Under the pieces are notes generated by a model. The model did no database searches. It saw only the letters and a list, made by a program, of their open reading frames with translations, and was not told the origin of the DNA. A DNA stretch of 22,931 nucleotides. Source: an uncultured Lysobacteraceae bacterium. GTDB lineage: Bacteria > Pseudomonadota > Gammaproteobacteria > Xanthomonadales > Xanthomonadaceae. Positions 14,315 to 22,329 of the stretch are shown here, in pieces. Position 1 is the stretch's first letter, and each line of letters begins with the position of its first letter. Location: NCBI GenBank assembly GCA_946480825.1, contig CAMLLG010000063.1, forward strand, positions 1 to 22,931, read 5' to 3'. Both the position numbers and the translations under genes were made by a program.

Positions 14315-15625
14315 TCAGCGGCGCGCGATGACGCCGGAGAAATCGACGTCCTGGGCGACGTAGATGTTCAGCACCGTGCCCTGATTGATGGTCACGGTCG
14401 CCGGACGCGACATCGCCTTGTTCAACGCCTGATTGGCCAGGCGCTCCATCGTCTTCGCGGTGTTGCTCTCGAAGGGCTGGGTGACGATGTTGCCGCCGGT
14501 GGTGACCGAATCGGTCTGCGGGCCTTCTTCCGCCGCGTAGTATTTGAAGGCGTCGCTGATCAGGCTGATCATCAGCGCCGAACTCATGCGGCTGAACCAG
14601 TGAGCGTTGTAGTCGCCCGGATGGCCGGCACCGCCGAGGTTGTCGACGCCCGGGCCTTCGAGCACGACGTCCAGACCGGTCGGAGTGGTGATGCGATCCC
14701 AGACCACGGCGACGCGCGGACCCTTCGGCTCGCCCTGATAGCGGCCGAGGGCCTTCGAACCCTTCGGCAACAGCAGGCGACGGCCGTTGATCGAATAGAC
14801 CGGCTCGGTGACGATGCAGGAGGTGAAACCGTCGACATCGGTGATGATGCGGGTTTCGAGCACGCAGCGGATGTAGGTGCCGCGCACCAGCAACGTGTCC
14901 GGATTGCGCAGGTATTGCGCGATGCTGACCTTGCTGCCGCCGTCGCGCGCCTGCCCCGCCGCCTGCGGCGGACCGCCCGCGGCCTGCTGCTGCGCATTCT
15001 GGAGGTTGCCGAGCATCGCGTTCAGCACCGGATCGTTGGCCTGGCCGCCAGCGGTCGCACCGCCATAGCCTCGACCGCTGTCGGTCATGCCCATGCGGCG
15101 CTCGGCCAGGGTCGGACCCTGCGGTTCCTGCGGACCCGGATCGCGGTAATCGTCGCGCTGTTCGGGACGGCGATTGTCGGCCTGACGCACCGGCTCTTCC
15201 GGCGGCAGCGGCGGCAGTTCCTGCACCGGCACCGGCTGCGGTTCCTGCATGTCGGCGAAGTCGGGGCCACCGGGTTGACCGGCGCCCTTCGGCAGATCGG
15301 GAATGACGACCTTCTCTTCCTTCGGCTTCTTGACCTCGTCTTCCTTGTCGGAGCTGGCGTTCTTGATGACGATGAGGGTCATCAGGATCAGCAGACCGAC
15401 GATGCCCGCGAGGAACATCAGGGCCTTGCGGTTCATCTTCTGCGATTCGACCGACTTCAGCTGCGGCGCCCCGGCATCCAGATTCGGCTGCTGCGACTGC
15501 GGCTGCTGCGCGGCGTAATAGGGATTGCTCCCCTGCGCGTTGGGATCATAGCCCTGGCCCTGGGGATCGCCAGAGGAGTAGTCGCCGGACTGTCCCGGCG
15601 GATTCGGCGGGAGATTCTGGTTCAC
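14315..15625 (-). CDS. virB10: Type IV secretion system protein VirB10
   Basis: A 436-residue core-complex protein that spans from the inner membrane to the outer membrane. A cytosolic Pro/Gln-rich N-terminus (1-63) precedes one membrane helix (68-88, ALMFLAGIVGLLILMTLIVI). A charged and proline-rich periplasmic linker follows (about 90-230), and then the conserved TrbI/VirB10 C-terminal domain (235-430) with LLVRGTYIRCVLETRIITD and GRRLLLPKGS. The helical antenna that crosses the outer membrane corresponds to about 340-395. The start is GTG at 15625, overlapping the virB9 TGA by 4 bp (GTGA), so translation is coupled. It is intact. It should bind VirB7 and VirB9 in the outer-membrane ring. 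Confidence 0.95.
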   Translation of the reverse strand: MNQNLPPNPPGQSGDYSSGDPQGQGYDPNAQGSNPYYAAQQPQSQQPNLDAGAPQLKSVESQKMNRKALMFLAGIVGLLILMTLIVIKNASSDKEDEVKKPKEEKVVIPDLPKGAGQPGGPDFADMQEPQPVPVQELPPLPPEEPVRQADNRRPEQRDDYRDPGPQEPQGPTLAERRMGMTDSGRGYGGATAGGQANDPVLNAMLGNLQNAQQQAAGGPPQAAGQARDGGSKVSIAQYLRNPDTLLVRGTYIRCVLETRIITDVDGFTSCIVTEPVYSINGRRLLLPKGSKALGRYQGEPKGPRVAVVWDRITTPTGLDVVLEGPGVDNLGGAGHPGDYNAHWFSRMSSALMISLISDAFKYYAAEEGPQTDSVTTGGNIVTQPFESNTAKTMERLANQALNKAMSRPATVTINQGTVLNIYVAQDVDFSGVIARR

Positions 15626-16407
15626 TTTTGCTTGTTCCTACGCAGACCGACGACGTTCTTCCCGTGACGGACGACCAGGAAGGGATAGGTACCATGGACG
15701 ACGAGGGTGTTGTCCTCGACGGTCGTGTTGACCAGGAAATCCTCGCCGCCTTCGCGTTCGCGACCGAACACGGCCGGGAAGTCGCCCGTGGGGAAGCGAT
15801 TGATGTTGTTGAACCGGATGTAGGTGAACTGGCCGTCGTCGTACACGTTCACCGGCACCAGCCACTTGTTCTTGGTGCGGGTCGAATACGAGTAGTCGAA
15901 GTAGTAGGCGCGGGTCTTGTCGAGCTCGGTGTCGATCTCGCTCTGGCGCGGTTTGGGACCGCCCTTGGCCTCGGCCGCGGCCGCGGCGGAGAACACCGTG
16001 TTGTTCGGATAGCTGAAGGCGATCTTGTAATGCACGCCCGCACGCTTGGCCTGTTCCAGCGCCGTCCAGTCGGTCGCCACCACCTTCAGTTCGAAGAGAT
16101 ACGAGTGGGTCGCCGTGCGCACCATCATGTTGGTGTCGACGTCCACGTTCTTCGGCTTGAGGTAGAAGACGTTGTCGCGCCGGTTGAGCTCCCAGCCCGA
16201 ATTGAAACCGGTGCTGTAGTCGAGGATGTCCTCGCTGGGGCTCAGTTCGATCTGGGTGGTGATGCCCAGACCGGTACGGACCTCGTAGATCCGGTCCGGC
16301 TCGTATTCGTACTCGACGATGACTTGCGCGAACGCCGGCATCGCGAGCGTCATCGACGCCACGAAGCACAGCAGGACCGCATAGCAAGAGCGATGCAAGC
16401 GACTCAT
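15622..16407 (-). CDS. virB9: Type IV secretion system protein VirB9
   Basis: A 261-residue periplasmic/outer-membrane core-complex protein. The N-terminal signal peptide ends in MPAFA, with cleavage predicted before Gln28. The N-terminal beta domain includes YEVRTGLGITTQIELSPSED and the C-terminal domain holds YFDYSYSTRTKNKWLVPVN (169-187), both typical of VirB9/TrbG/CagX. The C-terminal part (about 168-250) normally binds the VirB7 lipoprotein and VirB10. A poly-Ala stretch with SAAAAAEAKGG (140-150) makes the interdomain linker. The ATG at 16407 overlaps the virB8 stop by 4 bp, and its own stop overlaps the virB10 GTG. Intact and well supported. Confidence 0.95.
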   Translation of the reverse strand: MSRLHRSCYAVLLCFVASMTLAMPAFAQVIVEYEYEPDRIYEVRTGLGITTQIELSPSEDILDYSTGFNSGWELNRRDNVFYLKPKNVDVDTNMMVRTATHSYLFELKVVATDWTALEQAKRAGVHYKIAFSYPNNTVFSAAAAAEAKGGPKPRQSEIDTELDKTRAYYFDYSYSTRTKNKWLVPVNVYDDGQFTYIRFNNINRFPTGDFPAVFGREREGGEDFLVNTTVEDNTLVVHGTYPFLVVRHGKNVVGLRRNKQK

Positions 16408-17462
16408 CTGTTGCCTACTCCATTGACTTGATTGGGGGCCTGTACGGCCGGAGCCTGCGGCTGGCCGGCCGGCACGGTACCTGCGGGGTATTGCGGCTGG
16501 CCTGCGGGCGCGGTGCCCGGCGCGCCGAAGTCGGGCGCCGCCGGATAGGCCTGCGCGCCGGCGGGCTGACCCGGGACCGGCTGGCCCTGGACCGGCTGAC
16601 CCGGATAGGGCTGGCCGGGAACCGGCTGACCCGGCACGGCCTGGCCCGGATAGGGCTGAGCGCCCGGCTGTACCGGATAACCCGCGGCCGGCACCTGCGG
16701 CTGCGCGGAGACCGGATTCTCCACCGGAGGCGACGCGGAGAAGTCGTTGTCGAGCGTGTATTCCGTGACCTGGAAGCCGAGCGGGTTGTTGTAGCGCTGC
16801 TTCTCGTCCATCGCCAGGTTCGGCTTGTAGGTGAACTCCAGCCGCGCGATCTTGCTGTCGATCGGCTTGGTGTCGCCGGTCTTCTTGTCGTATTCGACGC
16901 GCTGGAAACGCACGGTGGCGCTGTTGCGGGCGCTTTCGCCCTGACCGCTGCGCTGCAGCTGGATGCTGAGGATCTTCACCCGGACCGCGCGCTCCTTGCC
17001 GTACTTCTTGAACGGGCTGTCCGGGTTGTTGCCGGCGTGGATCGCGGCGTAACCGTTGCGCACGTTCGGCGAGGACATCACGTTGACCAGATCCCAGTCG
17101 CGAAGGTTCATCATCGCCACGTCGAAGGACTCGCGGGCGGTGATGTACTGGGCGACGTTGGCGCGGTTCAGCGCTTCGCTCTGGGTGATGCTGTTGGGGC
17201 TGCTGAAGTCGCCGCGGAGGGTCGCGACGGTGGCCTGGCCGGTGAACGCGTCGGCCATGATCAGATAAGGCACTTCCTTCTTCAGCGGCAGGATGTACAC
17301 GAAACCGCCGAGCATGATCAGCACGATCAGGATCGAGGTCCAGGCGATCATCCACGCCCGTTTTTCGCTGCGGCGCGCGAGGTCGGCGATGCTGACCTCG
17401 AAGTTGACGCCTTTCGCGGCGGTGTTGTCGATTTGTGGCGAATCTTTCTTCTTGCCGAACAT
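16404..17462 (-). CDS. virB8: Type IV secretion protein VirB8 with long Pro/Gly/Gln tail
   Basis: A 352-residue bitopic inner-membrane protein of the VirB8 family, an assembly hub for type IV secretion. Residues 1-35 are cytosolic, 36-58 form the membrane helix, and 60-240 make the NTF2-like periplasmic domain with the conserved NPLGFQVTEY at 226-235. VirB8 proteins usually end near here (about 230-240 residues). This one continues with about 110 residues of low-complexity sequence (243-352) containing PGQPV/PGQPY repeats in the periplasm. The ATG at 17462 has an AGGA about 14 bp upstream. It starts 79 bp after the virB7 stop, across a hairpin, and overlaps virB9. The tail could bridge the periplasm or bind peptidoglycan; this is speculation. 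Confidence 0.93.
   Translation of the reverse strand: MFGKKKDSPQIDNTAAKGVNFEVSIADLARRSEKRAWMIAWTSILIVLIMLGGFVYILPLKKEVPYLIMADAFTGQATVATLRGDFSSPNSITQSEALNRANVAQYITARESFDVAMMNLRDWDLVNVMSSPNVRNGYAAIHAGNNPDSPFKKYGKERAVRVKILSIQLQRSGQGESARNSATVRFQRVEYDKKTGDTKPIDSKIARLEFTYKPNLAMDEKQRYNNPLGFQVTEYTLDNDFSASPPVENPVSAQPQVPAAGYPVQPGAQPYPGQAVPGQPVPGQPYPGQPVQGQPVPGQPAGAQAYPAAPDFGAPGTAPAGQPQYPAGTVPAGQPQAPAVQAPNQVNGVGNR
16564..16668 (-). repeat. Seven tandem 15-bp units coding the VirB8 tail
   Basis: Seven consecutive 15-bp units of the form GGCTGrCCyGGnAyn (plus-strand reading, with drift in the last copies) encode the five-residue repeats PGQP[V/Y/A]. Copies differ from one another by several bases, so the array is not freshly duplicated. 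Looser copies continue towards 16430. Confidence 0.85.
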
Positions 17463-17501
17463 TGTGGCGCCTGTATTCCTGATGTCTGGTAAGGAGCGTG
17501 A

Positions 17502-17529
17502 CGAAGCGGTCGGCGGACCGGACGCTTCG
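17502..17529 (-). other. Intercistronic hairpin between virB7 and virB8
   Basis: CGAAGCG at 17502-17508 pairs with CGCTTCG at 17523-17529 across a 14-base loop that can fold further through GTC/GAC. It begins 12 bp after the virB7 stop. There is no T-tract, so it may stabilise the upstream message or tune virB7 against virB8 levels, not terminate. Confidence 0.35.
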
Positions 17530-17541
17530 CGCGGTCGCCGA

Positions 17542-17973
17542 TCAGCGGCCCGAGCCGCCGCCGGCTTCGCCGGAGGAGATGCGCACCACGATCTCGTTGC
17601 CGCTCACGCCGATCGAGACCTGCTGCGAGGCGTAGGCCGCATTCAACTGCGACAGCGCTTCCTGCAGGCTCGGCGTGCGGATTTCCGCGACCGCGGAATA
17701 CAGCGTGTAATCCATCGGATGGCGATAGGTGAGGACCATGTTGGAGTCGTCGGCCCAGCGCTCGAGCATGTTCTTCAGCGTGCGGTCCATCGGCGATGCG
17801 TAGAAGAGATAGGCATCCTGCAGCGGGATGGCCTGGGTCTCTTCCGAGAAGCGGTTGATGTTCTTCCAGCGCCCGCCGAAGTCCGGTGCCGGACGCGTGG
17901 CGCAGCTGGACAGGACGACCGCGAGCGCGGCGCCGAGCAGGAACTTGGTCAGGATCGAGATTGGATATTTCAC
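17542..17973 (-). CDS. virB7: VirB7-like lipoprotein with N0/STN-like domain
   Basis: A 143-residue lipoprotein. The start is GTG at 17973 (Met-KYPISILTKF), a typical signal peptide start; the lipobox LSSC places the lipidated cysteine at residue 24. After a short linker (25-60), which in VirB7 proteins binds VirB9, residues about 62-132 look like an N0/STN fold: TLKNMLERWADDSNMVLTY, an alternating strand, PSLQEALSQLNAAY and a final GNEIVVRI strand. Classical VirB7 is about 50 residues, whereas the Xanthomonas bacterial-killing system has a longer VirB7 with such a domain. Place at the head of virB8-virB10 supports the call. The tail is Gly/Ser rich. The identification is by layout and pattern, not by alignment. 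Confidence 0.8.
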   Translation of the reverse strand: MKYPISILTKFLLGAALAVVLSSCATRPAPDFGGRWKNINRFSEETQAIPLQDAYLFYASPMDRTLKNMLERWADDSNMVLTYRHPMDYTLYSAVAEIRTPSLQEALSQLNAAYASQQVSIGVSGNEIVVRISSGEAGGGSGR

Positions 17974-18500
17974 ACGCCACCCGGAGAAAGATCGGAGAAA
18001 TTGAGTGAAACGGAAACCGCCCCGCCGCGCGCGGCGTGCGGAACGGATGCATGCTGGAAACGGATGCGGACGGACGCGCACGGCGTACCGTCCTGCGCCC
18101 CCGGCAGGGACACCACTGGTGGAAAGTACCGGACACGAAGCGACCGGAAACGGCTTGACGAAATCCCTGTTGTCACGACAGATCAGGCCCCCTCCTCGCA
18201 CCGATCATCGCCGACGGCCGTTCCCCTGTATCGCGAACCGCTGCGGCGTCCTTAACTCATCACCAGAATGCTCCCCCGGCACCCCCGCGACCGTCGAATC
18301 GACATTCGCGCGAAGCCGGCAACCTGGAACGCACCCGTGGCTGCGTTTGGGGAACATAGCCCGATCCGCTGCGGCTGGTCAAGAAATCCGGCGCACTTCA
18401 CCCGGGCATGCGCCAGAGGCGGCCTGTTTCCATGCGTTCAGCCATCCGATGCGCCGGCTCCGCGCTTCGACCGCGCGATGAAACGCGGTGGAAATCGTCA
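17974..18500. other. 527-bp intergenic region upstream of virB7
   Basis: No convincing gene is seen between the lolD stop and the virB7 start; the short open frames here have no recognisable protein and no good ribosome sites. It holds one sigma70-like promoter facing virB7 (18353-18382), and a small hairpin just after lolD (ACCGCG at 18470-18475 with CGCGGT at 18484-18489). If that promoter is used, virB7 has a leader of about 370 bases, long enough to carry regulation or an unannotated small RNA. Confidence 0.6.
18353..18382 (-). promoter_or_regulatory. Sigma70-like promoter facing virB7
   Basis: On the minus strand TTGACC (five of six) is followed after 18 bp by TATGTT (four of six). Transcription would start near 18346, about 370 bp before virB7. 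It is the best-matching two-box promoter I found in the window. Confidence 0.5.
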
Positions 18501-19244
18501 TCAACCGTGCGCCGGAGATGCCGGATCGAACGGACGCAAGCGGCCTTCGTGCAGCTCCAGCACGCGATCGAGACGACGCGCCAGACGGTGATCGTGGGTC
18601 ACCAGCACCAGGCTGGTCCGCTGTTCCCGGTTCAATCCCAGCATCAGTTCGAACACCGTGGAGGCGGTCTTCTCGTCGAGATTGCCGGTGGGCTCGTCGC
18701 CGAGCACGCAGGCAGGCCGATTCACCAGTGCGCGCGCGACCGCGGCGCGCTGACGCTCGCCGCCCGACAACTCTCCGGGCTTGTGCTGCAGGCGATGCCC
18801 CAGGCCAACCGCCTCCAGCAGCGCGCGCGCCCGGTCCGTCGCTTCCGCGATCGCCGTCCCGTTCAGCAACACCGGCAGCATCACGTTCTCCAGCGCGGTG
18901 AATTCGGGCAGCAGATGATGGAATTGATAGACGAAGCCCAAGGAACGATTGCGCAGACGCCCGCGATCGGCGTCGGACAACGCGCTCATCTTCCGTCCGG
19001 CGACGTAGACCTCGCCCGCCGTGGGCTTGTCCAGGCCACCGAGCAGATGCAACAGCGTGCTCTTGCCCGCGCCGGACGCGCCGACGATGGCGACGGTCTC
19101 GCCCGGCTGCACGACGAGATCCAGCCCCGCGAACACAGGCGTGCGGAGGGTGCCCTCGGCATAGGTCATGGCGAGACCTTCGCAGCGGATCACCGCATCG
19201 TCGGGCGCGGCGGCGGACGGCGGAACCGGTGCGCGGTCATTCAT
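18501..19244 (-). CDS. lolD: Lipoprotein-releasing ABC transporter ATPase LolD
   Basis: A 247-residue ABC ATPase that powers release of outer-membrane lipoproteins from the inner membrane to LolA. Walker [10 protein letters not shown] (55-63), the Q-loop within [12 protein letters not shown], which is characteristic of LolD/MacB-type ATPases, signature LSGGERQR (159-166), Walker B and D-loop [12 protein letters not shown] (179-190) and the H-loop His217 are all intact. The ATG at 19244 lies inside the last codons of lolC (8-bp overlap), so the two are translationally coupled. It is the last gene of the sdh-lol gene string. It has about 15 extra residues at the N-terminus. Confidence 0.94.
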   Translation of the reverse strand: MNDRAPVPPSAAAPDDAVIRCEGLAMTYAEGTLRTPVFAGLDLVVQPGETVAIVGASGAGKSTLLHLLGGLDKPTAGEVYVAGRKMSALSDADRGRLRNRSLGFVYQFHHLLPEFTALENVMLPVLLNGTAIAEATDRARALLEAVGLGHRLQHKPGELSGGERQRAAVARALVNRPACVLGDEPTGNLDEKTASTVFELMLGLNREQRTSLVLVTHDHRLARRLDRVLELHEGRLRPFDPASPAHG

Positions 19245-20496
19245 AGCGCAGCGCCTCCGCGGGCGCGGTGCGCGCCGCGCGCCACGCCGGATAGAGGGTG
19301 GCGAGAAAGGCCATGACCAGCGCCACCAGAGCGATCACGCCGACATCGAAGGTCTTCAGTTCGGTCGGCAAACCGGTGATGTAGTAGACATCGCCCGGCA
19401 ACAGCACGACGTCGAACGCACGTTCGATGGCGCGCAGGATGTTCTCGAGATTCAGGGTGAGCAGGATTCCGCCGATCACGCCGGAGACCGTGCCGATGAT
19501 GCCGATCATCGAGCCCTGGACCATGAACACCTGCATCACCCCGCGCGGCGTGAGCCCGAGCGTGCGCAGGATCGCGATATCGGCCTGTTTGTCGGTCACC
19601 AGCATCACCTGCGAATTCACCAGGGTGAAGGCGCCCATCAGGATGATCAGCGACAGCAGGATCGCCATCATCGTCTTCTCCAGTTTGAGCGCGCGGAACA
19701 TGTTGGCGTTTTCGCGCGACCAGTCGCTGACCCGGTAGGCCTCGTCGATGCGGTCGCTCAGCCGGTGCGCCAGATCCACCGCGACCGACCACGCCTGATC
19801 CATGTCGTGCAGCCGCAGGCGCACGCCGGTCACGCCCTCGCCCATCCGCAGCAGGCGCTGGGCGTCGGCGAGATGGACCACCGCCAGATTGCGATCGAAC
19901 TCCTGATGCCCGACCTCGAACAGGCCGACCACGGTGAAGCGTTTCATCTGCACCATCGCGCCGACCGGCGTGGTCTGGAACTCGGGGGTGTAGACGGTGA
20001 CGGTGTCGCCCACGCCCACGCCCAGCCACAGCGCGAGTTCGCGGCCCAGGACGATGTTGAATTCGCCGGGCACGAGCGCCTTGAGCGAGGCGCCGTCGAG
20101 CATCTTGTCCGCGAGCACCGAAACTTCGCGTTCGCGGGTCGGATCGACGCCGCGCAGCAGCGCGCCCTCTTCGCGCGGCCCCTGCAGCATCACCGGACGC
20201 TCGATGTAGGGCGCCGCGCCCGCCACGCGCTTGTCGCGCTTGGCTTCGTCGACCGCATCGGCCCAGCCGCGCAGCGGCTCGCCGTCGGCGCTGACCGTGG
20301 CGTGCGCGGCCATCTGCAGCATGCGGTCGCGGATTTCGCGCTGGAAACCGCTCATCACCGCCAGCGTGGTGATCAGCGCGGCGACGCCGAGCGCGATGCC
20401 CAGCATCGACGCGAACGAAATGAAGGAGATGAAGCCGTTGCGGCGTTTGGCGCGCAGGTAGCGCAGGCCGATGGCGACGGGGATGGGTTTGAACAT
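19237..20496 (-). CDS. lolC: Lipoprotein-releasing ABC transporter permease LolC/LolE family
   Basis: A 419-residue inner-membrane permease of the MacB/FtsX type. One helix near residues 22-48 ([21 protein letters not shown]) is followed by a large periplasmic domain (about 50-265) and three C-terminal helices (about 272-295, 320-348 and 382-405), ending in [16 protein letters not shown]. The N-terminal start [22 protein letters not shown] is typical of LolC/LolE. Only one permease gene is present here, so the partner is either encoded elsewhere or the protein works as a homodimer like LolF; I cannot tell which. It overlaps lolD by 8 bp and starts 23 bp after the ygfX stop. Confidence 0.92.
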   Translation of the reverse strand: MFKPIPVAIGLRYLRAKRRNGFISFISFASMLGIALGVAALITTLAVMSGFQREIRDRMLQMAAHATVSADGEPLRGWADAVDEAKRDKRVAGAAPYIERPVMLQGPREEGALLRGVDPTREREVSVLADKMLDGASLKALVPGEFNIVLGRELALWLGVGVGDTVTVYTPEFQTTPVGAMVQMKRFTVVGLFEVGHQEFDRNLAVVHLADAQRLLRMGEGVTGVRLRLHDMDQAWSVAVDLAHRLSDRIDEAYRVSDWSRENANMFRALKLEKTMMAILLSLIILMGAFTLVNSQVMLVTDKQADIAILRTLGLTPRGVMQVFMVQGSMIGIIGTVSGVIGGILLTLNLENILRAIERAFDVVLLPGDVYYITGLPTELKTFDVGVIALVALVMAFLATLYPAWRAARTAPAEALRYE

Positions 20497-20519
20497 GCGT
20501 GGCTGCGCTGTGGTTCGGG

Positions 20520-20957
20520 CTATGGTGCCATCGGACCCGGCCGGCGCCCAGCATCATCGCGGTCTGCGGCCAGCCGCAGTTCACGGCGCCCGGCCGCGCT
20601 GAGCGTATCGGGCCACAGACTGCGTCGACGGATGCGTCCACGGGCGTCGCGCCAGGACACGAACGCCAGCGGGCCGCGCCATTCGACCCGGAAACGTTCG
20701 ACGGCCAATCCATCCACGGTCGCCGCGCCGGTGGCATCGATGACGACCGCATGCACCGGTTGGCGTCGTTCCCGCCATGCCAACGCGAGGCCGGCGCACA
20801 GGACGAAGATGGCCGACGGCCAGGCGAGCGCGGGAGTCAGGTCGGAGACGAGGACCGCGAACGGCGCCAGTGCGGCCAACGCCGACAGCGCGCCGATCCG
20901 CCACCGCGACGGCCGCAGTTCAAACCGGCAGGGCGCGGATGCGTTCGACGAGCGCAT
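20520..20957 (-). CDS. ygfX: YgfX (CptA-like) membrane protein
   Basis: A 145-residue protein with two closely spaced membrane helices (about 19-39 and 43-61) followed by a soluble C-terminal half with [19 protein letters not shown] and [19 protein letters not shown]. This layout and the position directly after sdhE match YgfX, the partner gene of sdhE (YgfY) in Escherichia coli, where the pair was first described as the CptAB toxin-antitoxin. The ATG at 20957 overlaps the end of sdhE by 38 bp; it is the only standard start before the first helix. Sequence is divergent, so the call leans on topology and synteny. The toxin role is disputed for homologues and should not be assumed here. Confidence 0.78.
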   Translation of the reverse strand: MRSSNASAPCRFELRPSRWRIGALSALAALAPFAVLVSDLTPALAWPSAIFVLCAGLALAWRERRQPVHAVVIDATGAATVDGLAVERFRVEWRGPLAFVSWRDARGRIRRRSLWPDTLSAAGRRELRLAADRDDAGRRPGPMAP

Positions 20958-21189
20958 GCAGTTCCGCGTCTTCGGCGGTGTCGTAACCGAGGAACCAGCG
21001 CCAGAGCCGGTCGTCCTCGCAGGCGAGCAGACGTTCGAAGGTCGAGCGCTCCGCCGCGGAGGCACCGGCCCAGAGGCGATCGAGGTAGCGACCGAACAAC
21101 TGATCGAGCTCGCGCATCCCGCGCCGGCTGCGCCAGCGCAGCCGCTGCAGTTCGGCCGCGTCGTCGGCGCGATGCGCGGGATCGGTCAT
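20920..21189 (-). CDS. sdhE: Succinate dehydrogenase flavinylation factor SdhE
   Basis: An 89-residue cytoplasmic protein that promotes covalent attachment of FAD to SdhA. The family RGxxE motif is present as RRGMRELD (RGMRE at residues 23-27), with the downstream helices [20 protein letters not shown] typical of SdhE/Sdh5. The ATG at 21189 overlaps the stop of the MAPEG gene by 4 bp. It lies in the same gene string as sdhB, so the assembly factor would be made together with its target complex. It overlaps ygfX at the 3' end. Confidence 0.95.
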   Translation of the reverse strand: MTDPAHRADDAAELQRLRWRSRRGMRELDQLFGRYLDRLWAGASAAERSTFERLLACEDDRLWRWFLGYDTAEDAELHALVERIRALPV

Positions 21190-21623
21190 CGGACGACGAG
21201 CCCGTAGGCGAGCACGCACCACAGCGCCAGCAGGACGAAGACGCTCAGCGCGAACGCGCGGAAGCGGTGCATCACCTTGTTGTAGGTGCAATGGATGGCG
21301 CTGTGCAGGGCGCGCGCGGCGACGTAGGCCCACGCCAGCCCCACCAGCAGCGGCGTGACCTGGGCGGTCAATGCCGCCACCACCAGCGCCAGGTAGAACA
21401 GCACCGGCATTTCGAACAGATTGCGGTAATTGTCGGCCGGGGCCACGTCGGCGAAAAGCGCCGCGGCCTCCTGCGAAGTCGAGACCCGCTGCGGGTGAAT
21501 GCGGTCGCGCTTCATCTGGGCCACGCGGCGCTTGAACATCACGCCGAGCACGATGAAGGTGAGGAAGACCATGGCCACGCCGGGCAGCAGGATCTGTGTC
21601 GAAACCATCGGGGTCGGACTCAT
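21186..21623 (-). CDS. MAPEG family membrane protein
   Basis: A 145-residue protein with four hydrophobic segments (about 9-29, 72-90, 91-108 and 124-143). The stretch [18 protein letters not shown] followed by [17 protein letters not shown] is the MAPEG signature; members include membrane glutathione transferases and eicosanoid enzymes, but bacterial ones are mostly uncharacterised. The ATG at 21623 overlaps the upstream DUF2059-like gene by 4 bp and its stop overlaps sdhE by 4 bp, so it is translated as part of the sdh string. Function in this setting is unknown. Confidence 0.88.
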   Translation of the reverse strand: MSPTPMVSTQILLPGVAMVFLTFIVLGVMFKRRVAQMKRDRIHPQRVSTSQEAAALFADVAPADNYRNLFEMPVLFYLALVVAALTAQVTPLLVGLAWAYVAARALHSAIHCTYNKVMHRFRAFALSVFVLLALWCVLAYGLVVR

Positions 21624-22321
21624 CGCGAGACTCCAGGAATGCCGCAGTGGTCGACATCGACCGTGGCGGTGGACAGATCGGTGCGCACGGCGTCGCAGGA
21701 GCCCGGCGGCGCCTCGCCCGTTCGACGGCAGGCAGCGTGCACGCGCGCGAGGAACGCCGGGTCCGTCTGGACCTCGCGACACATGATCGCCGACAGGGTC
21801 GGCGCCACGGAAAGACTGTCCAGCGGAAAATCGCCGCGCGTGAAGCGCGACGCGGCGGGATCGGCCGCATCGGCTTCGGCAGCGCAGGCCGCATGGTCGG
21901 AGGGATAGGACTTCGCCCGGGCGATGCAGCGGCGGAACGCCTCGCCGACGGGCGACGCGAAGAAGGCTTCCGCGGCGGACAGCGTCGCCGGGGCGATCTC
22001 GCGCGCGGCGGTATCGCGCCACAGATCGCGGGTGCGGTCCCAGCGGACGACTTCGAGCAGGGCGAGCATCACCTCGGCCCTCGCCCGCCGCGTATCGTCG
22101 GGCGACGACGCGTATTCCCGCATCGTCGCGTGGATCTGCTCGAACATGCCGTCGACGCGACGCTCGACGGCGTTCGCCTCGAACAGCGCGTCCATGCGTT
22201 CTGCGAGCGAAGGATGCGTCTCCGAGGGCAGCCGAGGTTCCGCCGCGACGGCGATGCTGCCGTGCATGGCGAATCCGCAGAGAGCGGCCATGGCGATGCG
22301 GCGGATCCGTCGCGCGTTCAT
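21620..22321 (-). CDS. Secreted DUF2059-like protein
   Basis: A 233-residue protein with a signal peptide (about residues 1-27, ending GSIAVAA). The mature part begins with a helical segment [25 protein letters not shown] and has [19 protein letters not shown] in the middle, both resembling the DUF2059 family. Six cysteines are present outside the signal peptide (in [33 protein letters not shown] and DHCGIP), so disulfides are likely in the periplasm. It starts 8 bp after the sdhB stop and overlaps the MAPEG gene. I do not recognise a specific function; the family assignment is moderate. Confidence 0.72.
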   Translation of the reverse strand: MNARRIRRIAMAALCGFAMHGSIAVAAEPRLPSETHPSLAERMDALFEANAVERRVDGMFEQIHATMREYASSPDDTRRARAEVMLALLEVVRWDRTRDLWRDTAAREIAPATLSAAEAFFASPVGEAFRRCIARAKSYPSDHAACAAEADAADPAASRFTRGDFPLDSLSVAPTLSAIMCREVQTDPAFLARVHAACRRTGEAPPGSCDAVRTDLSTATVDVDHCGIPGVSR

Positions 22322-22329
22322 CGCTCCGG

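Noticed and set aside
16564..16668. CRISPR-like array
   Set aside because: The 15-bp units are directly adjacent, have no spacers, are in frame and encode PGQP repeats of VirB8.
13070..17973. virB block as part of an integrative or conjugative element
   Set aside because: No integrase, relaxase, transposase, tRNA gene or flanking direct repeat is seen, and the neighbours are core housekeeping genes on both sides. An old acquisition cannot be excluded.
20520..21189. sdhE-ygfX as a toxin-antitoxin module
   Set aside because: The pair was once named CptAB, but SdhE is established as an SDH flavinylation factor and the genes sit in an sdh string; a toxin role has no support from this sequence.
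19168..21207. Long plus-strand open frame opposite lolC, ygfX and sdhE
   Set aside because: It runs antisense to several recognised genes and its translation is Gln/His/Arg/Asp rich with no family signature.
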